Position numbers and translations under genes: made by a program
Shown: in pieces, positions 49,801 to 63,200 of the stretch
Layout of the letters: each line of letters starts with the position of its first letter
Position numbering within the stretch: position 1 is the stretch's first letter
The notes under the pieces: generated by a model
Databases searched by the model: none
What the model was told of the DNA's origin: nothing
Seen by the model: the letters and a program-made list of their open reading frames with translations, nothing else
Assembly: GCA_030063045.1 (NCBI GenBank)
Contig: JAQSEB010000122.1
Coordinates: 186,001-250,000 of the forward strand
Length of the DNA stretch: 64,000 bases
Direction: 5' to 3'
Source: Pratylenchus scribneri
Lineage: Eukaryota > Nematoda > Chromadorea > Rhabditida > Pratylenchidae

Positions 49801-51571
49801 TCTTATTATCTAATTTTATGTAGAATTAAGACTGCAAATGCATTTTCTATGTGATTTTTTATCTATTTTTTGTATACATCTACGTATACATTTACACAGA
49901 ATATAGTCTGCAAATGCATTTTCCATTGGATTTTTGATAATTTTTTTGTATACATCTACGTATACATCTACACAGAATATAGTCTGCAAATGCATTTTCC
50001 ATGGGAAGATTTATAATTTTTTGTATACATCTACGTATACATCTACACAGAATAAAGTCTGCAAATGCATTTTCCATGGGAAGATTTATAATTTTTTGTA
50101 TACATCTACGTATACATCTACACAGAATAAAGTCTGCAAATGCATTTTAGAGACTTATTTTTTGTCCAGGGAGAGGTCTATTTAATTCTGCAATTTTTAA
50201 GAATATCTTATTATCTAATTTTATGTAGAATTAAGACTGCAAATGCATTTTCTATGTGATTTTTTTTATCTATTTTTTGTATACATCTACGTATACATTT
50301 ACACAGAATATAGTCTGCAAATGCATTTTCCATTGGATTTTTGATAATTTTTTTGTATACATCTACGTATACATCTACACAGAATATAGTCTGCAAATGC
50401 ATTTTCCATGGGAAGATTTATAATTTTTTGTATACATCTACGTATACATCTACACAGAATAAAGTCTGCAAATGCATTTTCCATGGGATGTTTTATAATT
50501 TTTTTGTATACATCTACGTATACATCTACACAGAATATAGTCTGCAAATGCATTTTAGAGACTTATTTTTTGTCCAGGGAGAGGTCTATTTAATTCTTCA
50601 ATTTTTAAGAATATTTTATTATCTAATTTTATGTAGAATTAAGACTGCAAATGCATTTTTTATGTGATTTTTTAGCTATTTTTTGTATACATCTACGTAT
50701 ACATCTACACAGAATATAGTCTGCAAATGCATTTTAGAGACTTATTTTTTGTCCAGGGAGAGGTCTATTTAATTCTGCAATTTTTAAGAATATTTTATTA
50801 TCTAATTTTATGTAGAATTAAGACTGCAAATGCATTTTTTATGTGATTTTTTAGCTATTTTTTGTATACATCTACGTATACATCTACACAGAATATAGTC
50901 TGCAAATGCATTTTAGAGACTTATTTTTTGTCCAGGGAGAGGTATATTTAATTCTGCAATTTTTAAGAATATCTTATTATCTAATTTTATGTAGAATTAA
51001 GACTGCAAATGCATTTTCTATGTGATTTTTTTATCTATTTTTTGTATACATCTACGTATACATTTACACAGAATATAGTCTGCAAATGCATTTTCCATTG
51101 GATTTTTGATAATTTTTTTGTATACATCTACGTATACATCTACACAGAATATAGTCTGCAAATGCATTTTAGAGACTTATTTTTTGTCCAGGGAGAGGTC
51201 TATTTAATTCTGCAATTTTTAAGAATATTTTATTATCTAATTTTATGTAGAATTAAGACTGCAAATGCATTTTTTATGTGATTTTTTAGCTATTTTTTGT
51301 ATACATCTACGTATACATCTACACAGAATATAGTCTGCAAATGCATTTTCCATGGGATGTTTTATAATTTTTTTGTATACATCTACGTATACATCTACAC
51401 AGAATATAGTCTGCAAATGCATTTTCCATGGGATGTTTTATAATTTTTTTGTATACATCTACGTATACATCTACACAGAATATAGTCTGCAAATGCATTT
51501 TAGAGACTTATTTTTTGTCCAGGGAGAGGTCTATTTAATTCTGCAATTTTTAAGAATATCTTATTATCTAA
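37836..51571. repeat. Satellite array, right block (13.7 kb)
   Basis: Satellite collinear with 11682-25k but with fewer blocks. The first 5 bases (37836-37840) are the right target duplication of element copy 2. It includes three A monomers in a row in 39.07-39.24 kb without the taaag variant, and 2,019-bp spaced blocks (45156, 47175). It ends at 51571, where the 1,324-bp insert interrupts a long unit after tctaa. I see no gene. Confidence 0.97.
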
Positions 51572-52031
51572 ATATATTAAATGGAGAGTTCCGGGACAAA
51601 TTGACATTTGAATATTTTAACTTTGGCGTTTTTGTTTTTTAAATATATTTTGGACTTCTAATATATTAATCCGCAATAAATGCAACTTTGAAATTTTTTC
51701 CATTGGCGTTTTGTTTTTTTTTTTATTTTTTATTCTTTTTCCAAAAAATTATATGAAGATTGAAGAAATAAAGAAAAATAAGTTTATAGACAAGAAGTAT
51801 AAAGAAAAAAAGAAAAGAAAATATTTTTATGATAGAAATAATCATAAGCATTTTGAAAATTATATTGATAAAATAAATGAGAAATTTTTAATTATTAATG
51901 GAATAGTAGTAGAGAAATATTAAAAAATCATATGAATTTATGCGATATGTTGTGAATAAATTCTATGAAATTATGATGATATTTTAAGGAAAATATCAAA
52001 ATGGGTTAAAAATGATAATTCTTGAACCAAT

Positions 52032-52072
52032 TGGAGCGGCCGGGAGCCGCGCAGCGGCGACCGGGCGCTCCA
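52032..52072. repeat. Imperfect GC-rich hairpin inside the insert
   Basis: Arms 52032-52050 and 52054-52072 pair at 16 of 19 positions around a gca loop, with the core gccgc-gca-gcggc. It is strikingly GC-rich in AT-rich surroundings. Confidence 0.75.
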
Positions 52073-52372
52073 TTAAACATTTAATTCATTGGAATAATGT
52101 AATAATAAACTCGGCAATAGGTTAGATTAGTTTGAATCGCTATGTAAAGGCATTCATGAGTTAAATAAGATTATATTTAGTAAAATTTATCGGGATTTGG
52201 TTCAAAAAGCCAATAATTTATAGAAAAATGAGGAAATGAGTTAGAAATGCCAGGAATGAGAAGGAAATCAATCTCAAAAATAGGAAGGAAGAATATGATA
52301 TGGCCATAATTGAGTTAAATGTTAAAGAATTAAGTATAAATGCCGAGAGCATGAAATGCCGGGAAATGTCAA

Positions 52373-52613
52373 GAATGAAGCATAAAAAGCTAGAAATAGT
52401 CAATAATGGAGTATAAAAAGCCTGGAATAATCGGGAATGAAGTATAAAAAGCTTGGAATAGTCGAGAATGAAGAATATAAAGCCGGGAATCGTCGAGAAT
52501 AAAGGGTAAAAAGCTTGGAATAGTCGAGAATGAAGTATAAAAAGCCTAGAATAGTCGGGAATGAAGTATAAAAGCCGGGAATATTCGTGAATGAAGTATA
52601 AAAAGTTGGAAAT
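52373..52613. repeat. 31-bp minisatellite inside the insert
   Basis: Units of the form gaatgaagtataaaaagc + ygggaatagtcga start at 52373, 52404, 52435, 52466, 52497, 52528, 52559 and 52589, so nearly eight copies of 31 bp with one of 30 bp. Degenerate units precede it (about 52325-52372). The long minus-strand frame here (52218-52688) is a result of the repeat. Confidence 0.9.
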
Positions 52614-52856
52614 GAAGAGAAAAAATACATAGATTTCATGAGAATGTTGGGGATGAATGAATAGAAATAGAAATGATATTAGAGGCATAGGTTAAGGTCT
52701 TGACTCTTGACCATGATCAGGAATTAAGTAAACTAATTTTCCAATAACATCTAACTAATATCAGGGTGAATATTTGTATTTTCTATTGTTCCATTTAAAG
52801 AGAACTGAAACTGAGAATTTTAAGCTTTTCATCATTTTTAGTTTAAAAAGATTTAT

Positions 52857-52895
52857 CGAGCGTTGGGATGCCGCGAAGCGGCATCCCAACGCTCG
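52857..52895. repeat. Perfect 18-bp hairpin at the right end of the insert
   Basis: The arm at 52857-52874 (cgagcgttgggatgccgc) is exactly complementary to 52878-52895, with a 3-base loop gaa. It abuts the TCTAA duplication, so it forms the end of the insert. Confidence 0.93.
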
Positions 52896-55800
52896 TCTAA
52901 TTTTATGTAGAATTAAGACTGCAAATGCATTTTCTATGTGATTTTTTTTATCTATTTTTTGTATACATCTACGTATACATTTACACAGAATATAGTCTGC
53001 AAATGCATTTTCCATTGGATTTTTGATAATTTTTTTGTATACATCTACGTATACATCTACACAGAATAAAGTCTGCAAATGCATTTTCCATGGGATGTTT
53101 TATAATTTTTTTGTATACATCTACACAGAATATAGTCTGCAAATGCATTTTAGAGACTTATTTTTTGTCCAGGGAGAGGTCTATTTAATTCTGCAATTTT
53201 TAAGAATATCTTATTATCTAATTTTATGTAGAATTAAGACTGCAAATGCATTTTCTATGTGATTTTTTTATCTATTTTTTTTATACATCTACGTATACAT
53301 TTACACAGAATATAGTCTGCAAATGCATTTTCCATTGGATTTTTGATAATTTTTTTGTATACATCTACGTATACATCTACACAGAATATAGTCTGCAAAT
53401 GCATTTTCCATTGGATTTTTGATAATTTTTTTGTATACATCTACGTATACATCTACACAGAATATAGTCTGCAAATGCATTTTAGAGACTTATTTTTTGT
53501 CCAGGGAGAGGTCTATTTAATTCTGCAATTTTTAAGAATATTTTATTATCTAATTTTATGTAGAATTAAGACTGCAAATGCATTTTTTATGTGATTTTTT
53601 AGCTATTTTTTGTATACATCTACGTATACATCTACACAGAATATAGTCTGCAAATGCATTTTCCATTGGATTTTTGATAATTTTTTTGTATACATCTACG
53701 TATACATCTACACAGAATATAGTCTGCAAATGCATTTTCCATGGGAAGATTTATAATTTTTTGTATACATCTACGTATACATCTACACAGAATAAAGTCT
53801 GCAAATGCATTTTCCATGGGAAGATTTATAATTTTTTGTATACATCTACGTATACATCTACACAGAATAAAGTCTGCAAATGCATTTTAGAGACTTATTT
53901 TTTGTCCAGGGAGAGGTCTATTTAATTCTGCAATTTTTAAGAATATCTTATTATCTAATTTTATGTAGAATTAAGACTGCAAATGCATTTTCTATGTGAT
54001 TTTTTTTATCTATTTTTTGTATACATCTACGTATACATTTACACAGAATATAGTCTGCAAATGCATTTTCCATTGGATTTTTGATAATTTTTTTGTATAC
54101 ATCTACGTATACATCTACACAGAATATAGTCTGCAAATGCATTTTAGAGACTTATTTTTTGTCCAGGGAGAGGTCTATTTAATTCTGCAATTTTTAAGAA
54201 TATCTTATTATCTAATTTTATGTAGAATTAAGACTGCAAATGCATTTTCTATGTGATTTTTTATCTATTTTTTGTATACATCTACGTATACATTTACACA
54301 GAATATAGTCTGCAAATGCATTTTCCATTGGATTTTTGATAATTTTTTTGTATACATCTACGTATACATCTACACAGAATATAGTCTGCAAATGCATTTT
54401 CCATGGGAAGATTTATAATTTTTTGTATACATCTACGTATACATCTACACAGAATAAAGTCTGCAAATGCATTTTCCATGGGATGTTTTATAATTTTTTT
54501 GTATACATCTACGTATACATCTACACAGAATATAGTCTGCAAATGCATTTTAGAGACTTATTTTTTGTCCAGGGAGAGGTCTATTTAATTCTGCAATTTT
54601 TAAGAATATTTTATTATCTAATTTTATGTAGAATTAAGACTGCAAATGCATTTTTTATGTGATTTTTTAGCTATTTTTTGTATACATCTACGTATACATC
54701 TACACAGAATATAGTCTGCAAATGCATTTTCCATGGGAAGATTTATAATTTTTTGTATACATCTACGTATACATCTACACAGAATATAGTCTGCAAATGC
54801 ATTTTCCATGGGATGTTTTATAATTTTTTTGTATACATCTACGTATACATCTACACAGAATATAGTCTGCAAATGCATTTTAGAGACTTATTTTTTGTCC
54901 AGGGAGAGGTCTATTTAATTCTGCAATTTTTAAGAATATTTTATTATCTAATTTTATGTAGAATTAAGACTGCAAATGCATTTTTTATGTGATTTTTTAG
55001 CTATTTTTTGTATACATCTACGTATACATCTACACAGAATATAGTCTGCAAATGCATTTTAGAGACTTATTTTTTGTCCAGGGAGAGGTCTATTTAATTC
55101 TGCAATTTTTAAGAATATTTTATTATCTAATTTTATGTAGAATTAAGACTGCAAATGCATTTTTTATGTGATTTTTTAGCTATTTTTTGTATACATCTAC
55201 GTATACATCTACACAGAATATAGTCTGCAAATGCATTTTAGAGACTTATTTTTTGTCCAGGGAGAGGTATATTTAATTCTGCAATTTTTAAGAATATCTT
55301 ATTATCTAATTTTATGTAGAATTAAGACTGCAAATGCATTTTCTATGTGATTTTTTTATCTATTTTTTGTATACATCTACGTATACATTTACACAGAATA
55401 TAGTCTGCAAATGCATTTTCCATTGGATTTTTGATAATTTTTTTGTATACATCTACGTATACATCTACACAGAATATAGTCTGCAAATGCATTTTAGAGA
55501 CTTATTTTTTGTCCAGGGAGAGGTCTATTTAATTCTGCAATTTTTAAGAATATTTTATTATCTAATTTTATGTAGAATTAAGACTGCAAATGCATTTTTT
55601 ATGTGATTTTTTAGCTATTTTTTGTATACATCTACGTATACATCTACACAGAATATAGTCTGCAAATGCATTTTCCATGGGATGTTTTATAATTTTTTTG
55701 TATACATCTACGTATACATCTACACAGAATATAGTCTGCAAATGCATTTTCCATGGGATGTTTTATAATTTTTTTGTATACATCTACGTATACATCTACA

Positions 55801-55896
55801 CAGAATATAGTCTGCAAATGCATTTTAGAGACTTATTTTTTGTCCAGGGAGAGGTCTATTTAATTCTGCAATTTTTAAGAATATCTTATTATCTAA
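52896..55896. repeat. Satellite between the two 1.3-kb inserts
   Basis: It resumes the interrupted long unit at tctaattttatg and runs through D, B, A and long units to the next insert. It is collinear with 57221 onward. A monomer with one 12-bp deletion lies at about 53113-53124. A D monomer followed by gaataaag (about 53066), where D is normally followed by gaatatag, marks an older recombination junction, and is repeated at about 57391. Confidence 0.96.
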
Positions 55897-56356
55897 ATAT
55901 ATTAAATGGAGAGTTCCGGGACAAATTGACATTTGAATATTTTAACTTTGGCGTTTTTGTTTTTTAAATATATTTTGGACTTCTAATATATTAATCCGCA
56001 ATAAATGCAACTTTGAAATTTTTTCCATTGGCGTTTTGTTTTTTTTTTTATTTTTTATTCTTTTTCCAAAAAATTATATGAAGATTGAAGAAATAAAGAA
56101 AAATAAGTTTATAGACAAGAAGTATAAAGAAAAAAAGAAAAGAAAATATTTTTATGATAGAAATAATCATAAGCATTTTGAAAATTATATTGATAAAATA
56201 AATGAGAAATTTTTAATTATTAATGGAATAGTAGTAGAGAAATATTAAAAAATCATATGAATTTATGCGATATGTTGTGAATAAATTCTATGAAATTATG
56301 ATGATATTTTAAGGAAAATATCAAAATGGGTTAAAAATGATAATTCTTGAACCAAT

Positions 56357-56397
56357 TGGAGCGGCCGGGAGCCGCGCAGCGGCGACCGGGCGCTCCA
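56357..56397. repeat. Imperfect GC-rich hairpin, insert copy 2
   Basis: Same sequence and pairing as 52032-52072. Confidence 0.75.
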
Positions 56398-56697
56398 TTA
56401 AACATTTAATTCATTGGAATAATGTAATAATAAACTCGGCAATAGGTTAGATTAGTTTGAATCGCTATGTAAAGGCATTCATGAGTTAAATAAGATTATA
56501 TTTAGTAAAATTTATCAGGATTTGGTTCAAAAAGCCAATAATTTATAGAAAAATGAGGAAATGAGTTAGAAATGCCAGGAATGAGAAGGAAATCAATCTC
56601 AAAAATAGGAAGGAAGAATATGATATGGCCATAATTGAGTTAAATGTTAAAGAATTAAGTATAAATGCCGAGAGCATGAAATGCCGGGAAATGTCAA

Positions 56698-56938
56698 GAA
56701 TGAAGCATAAAAAGCTAGAAATAGTCAATAATGGAGTATAAAAAGCCTGGAATAATCGGGAATGAAGTATAAAAAGCTTGGAATAGTCGAGAATGAAGAA
56801 TATAAAGCCGGGAATCGTCGAGAATAAAGGGTAAAAAGCTTGGAATAGTCGAGAATGAAGTATAAAAAGCCTAGAATAGTCGGGAATGAAGTATAAAAGC
56901 CGGGAATATTCGTGAATGAAGTATAAAAAGTTGGAAAT
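56698..56938. repeat. 31-bp minisatellite, insert copy 2
   Basis: Same unit number and order as 52373-52613, with no copy-number change between the two inserts, which fits a very recent duplication. Confidence 0.9.
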
Positions 56939-57181
56939 GAAGAGAAAAAATACATAGATTTCATGAGAATGTTGGGGATGAATGAATAGAAATAGAAATG
57001 ATATTAGAGGCATAGGTTAAGGTCTTGACTCTTGACCATGATCAGGAATTAAGTAAACTAATTTTCCAATAACATCTAACTAATATCAGGGTGAATATTT
57101 GTATTTTCTATTGTTCCATTTAAAGAGAACTGAAACTGAGAATTTTAAGCTTTTCATCATTTTTAGTTTAAAAAGATTTAT

Positions 57182-57220
57182 CGAGCGTTGGGATGCCGCG
57201 AAGCGGCATCCCAACGCTCG
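57182..57220. repeat. Perfect 18-bp hairpin at the right end of insert copy 2
   Basis: Arms 57182-57199 and 57203-57220 with loop gaa, identical to copy 1. Confidence 0.93.
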
Positions 57221-60200
57221 TCTAATTTTATGTAGAATTAAGACTGCAAATGCATTTTCTATGTGATTTTTTTTATCTATTTTTTGTATACATCTACGTA
57301 TACATTTACACAGAATATAGTCTGCAAATGCATTTTCCATTGGATTTTTGATAATTTTTTTGTATACATCTACGTATACATCTACACAGAATAAAGTCTG
57401 CAAATGCATTTTCCATGGGATGTTTTATAATTTTTTTGTATACATCTACGTATACATCTACACAGAATATAGTCTGCAAATGCATTTTAGAGACTTATTT
57501 TTTGTCCAGGGAGAGGTCTATTTAATTCTGCAATTTTTAAGAATATCTTATTATCTAATTTTATGTAGAATTAAGACTGCAAATGCATTTTCTATGTGAT
57601 TTTTTTATCTATTTTTTTTATACATCTACGTATACATTTACACAGAATATAGTCTGCAAATGCATTTTCCATTGGATTTTTGATAATTTTTTTGTATACA
57701 TCTACGTATACATCTACACAGAATATAGTCTGCAAATGCATTTTCCATTGGATTTTTGATAATTTTTTTGTATACATCTACGTATACATCTACACAGAAT
57801 ATAGTCTGCAAATGCATTTTAGAGACTTATTTTTTGTCCAGGGAGAGGTCTATTTAATTCTGCAATTTTTAAGAATATTTTATTATCTAATTTTATGTAG
57901 AATTAAGACTGCAAATGCATTTTTTATGTGATTTTTTAGCTATTTTTTGTATACATCTACGTATACATCTACACAGAATATAGTCTGCAAATGCATTTTC
58001 CATTGGATTTTTGATAATTTTTTTGTATACATCTACGTATACATCTACACAGAATATAGTCTGCAAATGCATTTTCCATGGGAAGATTTATAATTTTTTG
58101 TATACATCTACGTATACATCTACACAGAATAAAGTCTGCAAATGCATTTTCCATGGGAAGATTTATAATTTTTTGTATACATCTACGTATACATCTACAC
58201 AGAATAAAGTCTGCAAATGCATTTTAGAGACTTATTTTTTGTCCAGGGAGAGGTCTATTTAATTCTGCAATTTTTAAGAATATCTTATTATCTAATTTTA
58301 TGTAGAATTAAGACTGCAAATGCATTTTCTATGTGATTTTTTTTATCTATTTTTTGTATACATCTACGTATACATTTACACAGAATATAGTCTGCAAATG
58401 CATTTTCCATTGGATTTTTGATAATTTTTTTGTATACATCTACGTATACATCTACACAGAATATAGTCTGCAAATGCATTTTAGAGACTTATTTTTTGTC
58501 CAGGGAGAGGTCTATTTAATTCTGCAATTTTTAAGAATATCTTATTATCTAATTTTATGTAGAATTAAGACTGCAAATGCATTTTCTATGTGATTTTTTA
58601 TCTATTTTTTGTATACATCTACGTATACATTTACACAGAATATAGTCTGCAAATGCATTTTCCATTGGATTTTTGATAATTTTTTTGTATACATCTACGT
58701 ATACATCTACACAGAATATAGTCTGCAAATGCATTTTCCATGGGAAGATTTATAATTTTTTGTATACATCTACGTATACATCTACACAGAATAAAGTCTG
58801 CAAATGCATTTTCCATGGGATGTTTTATAATTTTTTTGTATACATCTACGTATACATCTACACAGAATATAGTCTGCAAATGCATTTTAGAGACTTATTT
58901 TTTGTCCAGGGAGAGGTCTATTTAATTCTGCAATTTTTAAGAATATTTTATTATCTAATTTTATGTAGAATTAAGACTGCAAATGCATTTTTTATGTGAT
59001 TTTTTAGCTATTTTTTGTATACATCTACGTATACATCTACACAGAATATAGTCTGCAAATGCATTTTCCATGGGAAGATTTATAATTTTTTGTATACATC
59101 TACGTATACATCTACACAGAATAAAGTCTGCAAATGCATTTTCCATGGGATGTTTTATAATTTTTTTGTATACATCTACGTATACATCTACACAGAATAT
59201 AGTCTGCAAATGCATTTTAGAGACTTATTTTTTGTCCAGGGAGAGGTCTATTTAATTCTGCAATTTTTAAGAATATCTTATTATCTAATTTTATGTAGAA
59301 TTAAGACTGCAAATGCATTTTCCATGGGAAGATTTATAATTTTTTGTATACATCTACGTATACATCTACACAGAATAAAGTCTGCAAATGCATTTTCCAT
59401 GGGAAGATTTATAATTTTTTGTATACATCTACGTATACATCTACACAGAATATAGTCTGCAAATGCATTTTCCATGGGAAGATTTATAATTTTTTGTATA
59501 CATCTACGTATACATCTACACAGAATAAAGTCTGCAAATGCATTTTCCATGGGATGTTTTATAATTTTTTTGTATACATCTACGTATACATCTACACAGA
59601 ATATAGTCTGCAAATGCATTTTCCATGGGATGTTTTATAATTTTTTTGTATACATCTACGTATACATCTACACAGAATATAGTCTGCAAATGCATTTTAG
59701 AGACTTATTTTTTGTCCAGGGAGAGGTCTATTTAATTCTGCAATTTTTAAGAATATCTTATTATCTAATTTTATGTAGAATTAAGACTGCAAATGCATTT
59801 TCCATGGGAAGATTTATAATTTTTTGTATACATCTACGTATACATCTACACAGAATAAAGTCTGCAAATGCATTTTCCATGGGAAGATTTATAATTTTTT
59901 GTATACATCTACGTATACATCTACACAGAATAAAGTCTGCAAATGCATTTTCCATGGGAAGATTTATAATTTTTTGTATACATCTACGTATACATCTACA
60001 CAGAATATAGTCTGCAAATGCATTTTCCATGGGAAGATTTATAATTTTTTGTATACATCTACGTATACATCTACACAGAATAAAGTCTGCAAATGCATTT
60101 TCCATGGGATGTTTTATAATTTTTTTGTATACATCTACGTATACATCTACACAGAATATAGTCTGCAAATGCATTTTCCATGGGATGTTTTATAATTTTT

Positions 60201-63200
60201 TTGTATACATCTACGTATACATCTACACAGAATATAGTCTGCAAATGCATTTTAGAGACTTATTTTTTGTCCAGGGAGAGGTCTATTTAATTCTGCAATT
60301 TTTAAGAATATCTTATTATCTAATTTTATGTAGAATTAAGACTGCAAATGCATTTTTTATGTGATTTTTTAGCTATTTTTTGTATACATCTACGTATACA
60401 TCTACACAGAATATAGTCTGCAAATGCATTTTCCATTGGATTTTTGATAATTTTTTTGTATACATCTACGTATACATCTACACAGAATATAGTCTGCAAA
60501 TGCATTTTCCATGGGAAGATTTATAATTTTTTGTATACATCTACGTATACATCTACACAGAATATAGTCTGCAAATGCATTTTAGAGACTTATTTTTTGT
60601 CCAGGGAGAGGTCTATTTAATTCTGCAATTTTTAAGAATATCTTATTATCTAATTTTATGTAGAATTAAGACTGCAAATGCATTTTCTATGTGATTTTTT
60701 TATCTATTTTTTGTATACATCTACGTATACATCTACACAGAATATAGTCTGCAAATGCATTTTCCATGGGAAGATTTATAATTTTTTGTATACATCTACG
60801 TATACATCTACACAGAATAAAGTCTGCAAATGCATTTTCCATGGGATGTTTTATAATTTTTTTGTATACATCTACGTATACATCTACACAGAATATAGTC
60901 TGCAAATGCATTTTCCATGGGATGTTTTATAATTTTTTTGTATACATCTACGTATACATCTACACAGAATATAGTCTGCAAATGCATTTTAGAGACTTAT
61001 TTTTTGTCCAGGGAGAGGTCTATTTAATTCTGCAATTTTTAAGAATATCTTATTATCTAATTTTATGTAGAATTAAGACTGCAAATGCATTTTCTATGTG
61101 ATTTTTTTATCTATTTTTTGTATACATCTACGTATACATTTACACAGAATATAGTCTGCAAATGCATTTTCCATGGGATGTTTTATAATTTTTTTTGTAT
61201 ACATCTACGTATACATCTACACAGAATATAGTCTGCAAATGCATTTTAGAGACTTATTTTTTGTCCAGGGAGAGGTCTATTTAATTCTGCAATTTTTAAG
61301 AATATTTTATTATCTAATTTTATGTAGAATTAAGACTGCAAATGCATTTTTTATGTGATTTTTTAGCTATTTTTTGTATACATCTACGTATACATCTACA
61401 CAGAATATAGTCTGCAAATGCATTTTAGAGACTTATTTTTTGTCCAGGGAGAGGTCTATTTAATTCTGCAATTTTTAAGAATATTTTATTATCTAATTTT
61501 ATGTAGAATTAAGACTGCAAATGCATTTTTTATGTGATTTTTTAGCTATTTTTTGTATACATCTACGTATACATCTACACAGAATATAGTCTGCAAATGC
61601 ATTTTAGAGACTTATTTTTTGTCCAGGGAGAGGTCTATTTAATTCTGCAATTTTTAAGAATATCTTATTATCTAATTTTATGTAGAATTAAGACTGCAAA
61701 TGCATTTTCTATGTGATTTTTTTATCTATTTTTTGTATACATCTACGTATACATTTACACAGAATATAGTCTGCAAATGCATTTTCCATTGGATTTTTGA
61801 TAATTTTTTTGTATACATCTACGTATACATCTACACAGAATATAGTCTGCAAATGCATTTTAGAGACTTATTTTTTGTCCAGGGAGAGGTCTATTTAATT
61901 CTGCAATTTTTAAGAATATTTTATTATCTAATTTTATGTAGAATTAAGACTGCAAATGCATTTTTTATGTGATTTTTTAGCTATTTTTTGTATACATCTA
62001 CGTATACATCTACACAGAATATAGTCTGCAAATGCATTTTCCATTGGATTTTTGATAATTTTTTTGTATACATCTACGTATACATCTACACAGAATATAG
62101 TCTGCAAATGCATTTTCCATGAGAAGATTTATAATTTTTTGTATACATCTACGTATACATCTACACAGAATAAAGTCTGCAAATGCATTTTCCATGGGAA
62201 GATTTATAATTTTTTGTATACATCTACGTATACATCTACACAGAATAAAGTCTGCAAATGCATTTTCCATTGGATTTTTGATAATTTTTTTGTATACATC
62301 TACGTATACATCTACACAGAATATAGTCTGCAAATGCATTTTAGAGACTTATTTTTTGTCCAGGGAGAGGTCTATTTAATTCTGCAATTTTTAAGAATAT
62401 CTTATTATCTAATTTTATGTAGAATTAAGACTGCAAATGCATTTTCTATGTGATTTTTTTTATCTATTTTTTGTATACATCTACGTATACATTTACACAG
62501 AATATAGTCTGCAAATGCATTTTCCATTGGATTTTTGATAATTTTTTTGTATACATCTACGTATACATCTACACAGAATATAGTCTGCAAATGCATTTTC
62601 CATTGGATTTTTGATAATTTTTTTGTATACATCTACGTATACATCTACACAGAATATAGTCTGCAAATGCATTTTAGAGACTTATTTTTTGTCCAGGGAG
62701 AGGTCTATTTAATTCTGCAATTTTTAAGAATATTTTATTATCTAATTTTATGTAGAATTAAGACTGCAAATGCATTTTTTATGTGATTTTTTAGCTATTT
62801 TTTGTATACATCTACGTATACATCTACACAGAATATAGTCTGCAAATGCATTTTCCATTGGATTTTTGATAATTTTTTTGTATACATCTACGTATACATC
62901 TACACAGAATATAGTCTGCAAATGCATTTTCCATGGGAAGATTTATAATTTTTTGTATACATCTACGTATACATCTACACAGAATAAAGTCTGCAAATGC
63001 ATTTTCCATGGGATGTTTTATAATTTTTTTGTATACATCTACGTATACATCTACACAGAATATAGTCTGCAAATGCATTTTCCATGGGATGTTTTATAAT
63101 TTTTTTGTATACATCTACGTATACATCTACACAGAATATAGTCTGCAAATGCATTTTAGAGACTTATTTTTTGTCCAGGGAGAGGTCTATTTAATTCTGC

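Larger units (their letters stand above)
51572..52895. mobile_element. Unclassified 1,324-bp insert, copy 1
   Basis: It interrupts a long satellite unit between attatctaa and tctaatttt, giving a TCTAA target duplication (51567-51571 and 52896-52900). The left part is AT-rich and starts atatattaaatgg; the right end is a perfect 18-bp hairpin. There is no terminal inverted repeat between the ends, no poly-A tail and no transposase. The only plus-strand frame over 60 codons (51711-51923, Lys/Asn/Ile-rich, 70 aa) looks like AT-rich chance sequence. It might be a non-autonomous transposon or inserted host DNA. A Helitron-like 3' end (hairpin then CTAA) was considered, but the uninterrupted units already contain tctaa. 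Confidence 0.65.
55897..57220. mobile_element. Unclassified 1,324-bp insert, copy 2
   Basis: It has the same length, ends and TCTAA duplication (55892-55896 and 57221-57225) as copy 1, at an offset of 4,325 bp. I found one substitution (g52192, a56517). The flanking satellite is duplicated with it, so this is a segmental copy and not a second insertion. Confidence 0.65.

Noticed and set aside
51711..51923. 70-codon plus-strand frame in the insert (and 56036-56248)
   Set aside because: Lys, Asn, Ile and Phe dominate, as expected of AT-rich chance sequence. Identity between the two copies only reflects recent duplication.
52218..52688. 156-codon minus-strand frame in the 1.3-kb insert (and 56543-57013)
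   Set aside because: Most of it is the 31-bp minisatellite read in three frames, which gives a 31-residue protein period. It is hydrophobic, without a recognisable domain, and explained by a repeat free of stops.
51567..52900. Helitron reading of the 1.3-kb insert (starts TCTAAAT, hairpin then CTAA before T)
   Set aside because: Uninterrupted long units contain attatctaatttt, so tctaa belongs to the target and is duplicated. A Helitron would leave no duplication. It stays possible only if the target differed from the consensus.
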